The position numbers were made by a program, and so were the translations under genes. This document shows, one piece after another, positions 6,252 through 7,118 of a stretch of 7,118 bases of DNA (positions are counted from its first letter, which is position 1; the number at the start of each line of letters is the position of its first letter). The stretch comes from Actinomycetota bacterium (GTDB lineage: Bacteria; Actinomycetota; Actinomycetes; S36-B12; UBA10799), in contig DMNR01000406.1 of assembly GCA_003452655.1 (NCBI GenBank), forward strand, positions 25,236 to 32,353. Reading direction: 5' to 3'. The notes under the pieces were generated by a model, which was not told the DNA's origin, searched no databases, and was given only the letters and a program-made list of their open reading frames with translations.

Positions 6252-7118
6252 ATGAGCGCGAATGAATCATTGGCACAGCTCAGCAACGGCATGGTCTATG
6301 CCTCGATGGTTGTCTATGCCGGATCGTTCATCGGATTTGCGGCATCTTTCGCTGGCGGTCGAGGCCAGCAGGAGGACGACGTCGCGACTGCCACTGAGTC
6401 CGGCCGTTCGTCGGCGCGCGCAGTTGACGTCACTAGTGCCGCCATCGCGCAATCAGGTGCGTCCTCTGGTGGAACGGCGACGCTGACGAAGACGCAGGAC
6501 GACGACGTCGAACCGCTCCCGCCAGGACGACGCGCTGGCAACATTGCAATGTCGCTGATGTGGCTGGCAACCGCCTTCCTTTTGGCAGGCGTGGTCGCTC
6601 GAGGACTCTCGGCCGGTCGTGTGCCTTGGGGCAACATGTACGAGTTCTCGCTGTCAGCCGCGCTTGCGACTGCGGTGGTGTTCTTGGCGATCTCGACTCG
6701 CCGAAATCTTCGTTGGCTCGGCGTCTTTGTCGTCGGCGCAATTCTGCTGACTCTCGGTGCCGCCGTCACGATTCTGTACACCGAAAGTGCCCAGCTGGTT
6801 CCAGCTCTGAAGTCGGTCTGGCTGGTCATTCACGTGCTCGCCGCCATTATTTGTGGTGGAGCGTTCACGGTCGGTGCAGCCGTGACCGCGCTCTATCTCG
6901 TCCGCGATCGAGCGGAGAAGAAGGCCGACGGCACTGCGGTCACCGGCTGGCTGTCGTCACGCGTTCCCTCAGCCAAGCGCCTCGACACCATGGCCTATCG
7001 AATCAATGCCTTCGTGTTCCCGCTGTGGACATTCGCCGTCATCGCAGGTGCGATTTGGGCCGAGAACGCCTGGGGTCGCTACTGGGGCTGGGATCCCAAG
7101 GAGACCTGGGCCTTCATC
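6252..7118 (+). CDS. ccsB: Cytochrome c biogenesis protein CcsB (CcsA/WWD heme-handling family), 3' truncated by the window
   Basis: A polytopic membrane protein that, with ResB, carries heme to the outer face and presents it to apocytochrome c. The reading frame is open from ATG 6252 to the last base, giving 289 residues with no stop. It has a first membrane segment (about 13-34), a long hydrophilic linker (35-95), then segments at about 98-117, 131-148, 154-175, 188-216 and 252-270. The conserved VPWGNMYEF is at 124-132 and H194 in VWLVIHVL is a likely heme-ligand histidine. The WWD signature runs AWGRYWGWDPKETW (273-286), where heme should bind outside the membrane. The sequence breaks off just after it; homologues continue by roughly 50-60 residues with the last membrane segments and a second conserved histidine. 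Family identity is certain; naming as ccsB or ccsA varies between annotations. Confidence 0.94.
   Translation, partial: MSANESLAQLSNGMVYASMVVYAGSFIGFAASFAGGRGQQEDDVATATESGRSSARAVDVTSAAIAQSGASSGGTATLTKTQDDDVEPLPPGRRAGNIAMSLMWLATAFLLAGVVARGLSAGRVPWGNMYEFSLSAALATAVVFLAISTRRNLRWLGVFVVGAILLTLGAAVTILYTESAQLVPALKSVWLVIHVLAAIICGGAFTVGAAVTALYLVRDRAEKKADGTAVTGWLSSRVPSAKRLDTMAYRINAFVFPLWTFAVIAGAIWAENAWGRYWGWDPKETWAFI

Overview
The window reads as chromosomal core-metabolism DNA from a fairly high-GC actinobacterium. By eye GC is around 60 percent; it was not counted. The evidence is the protein families and their order: a heme-biosynthesis pair, a histidine phosphatase, and a System II cytochrome c maturation set, all on the + strand. 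This matches the layout I recall from Mycobacterium tuberculosis around hemL (Rv0524 to Rv0529). Leucine TTA codons occur in several of the genes (three in hemL, one in ccdA, two in resB), which argues against a very high-GC genus such as Streptomyces. I cannot name the genus.

Layout. Positions 1-990 carry hemB (porphobilinogen synthase), whose true start may lie at or beyond the left edge. hemL (glutamate-1-semialdehyde aminomutase) follows after 19 bases. After a 54-base gap comes a histidine-phosphatase (phosphoglycerate-mutase-like) gene of unknown substrate. From 3031 four genes make up the Ccs/Res cytochrome c apparatus: a ResA-like thioredoxin lipoprotein, CcdA, ResB and CcsB (CcsA-type, WWD domain). 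CcsB is cut by the right edge in the middle of its WWD region. Most junctions are tight: 19, 54, 2 and 16 bases, then a 1-base stop/start overlap. The exception is the 98-base resB-ccsB gap, which holds a small GC-rich hairpin.

How the genes fit together. HemL makes 5-aminolevulinate, and HemB condenses two molecules of it to porphobilinogen on the way to heme. CcdA carries electrons across the membrane to the ResA-like thioredoxin, which reduces the CXXCH cysteines of apocytochrome c. ResB and CcsB form the complex that moves heme out and attaches it to those cysteines. The window therefore links heme supply to heme use. The phosphatase in the middle has no obvious role in either half.

I see no mobile element, CRISPR array, tRNA or rRNA, and no convincing intrinsic terminator. 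No stretch longer than 100 bases lacks a gene. I found no undescribed system. The findings are local oddities of modest interest.
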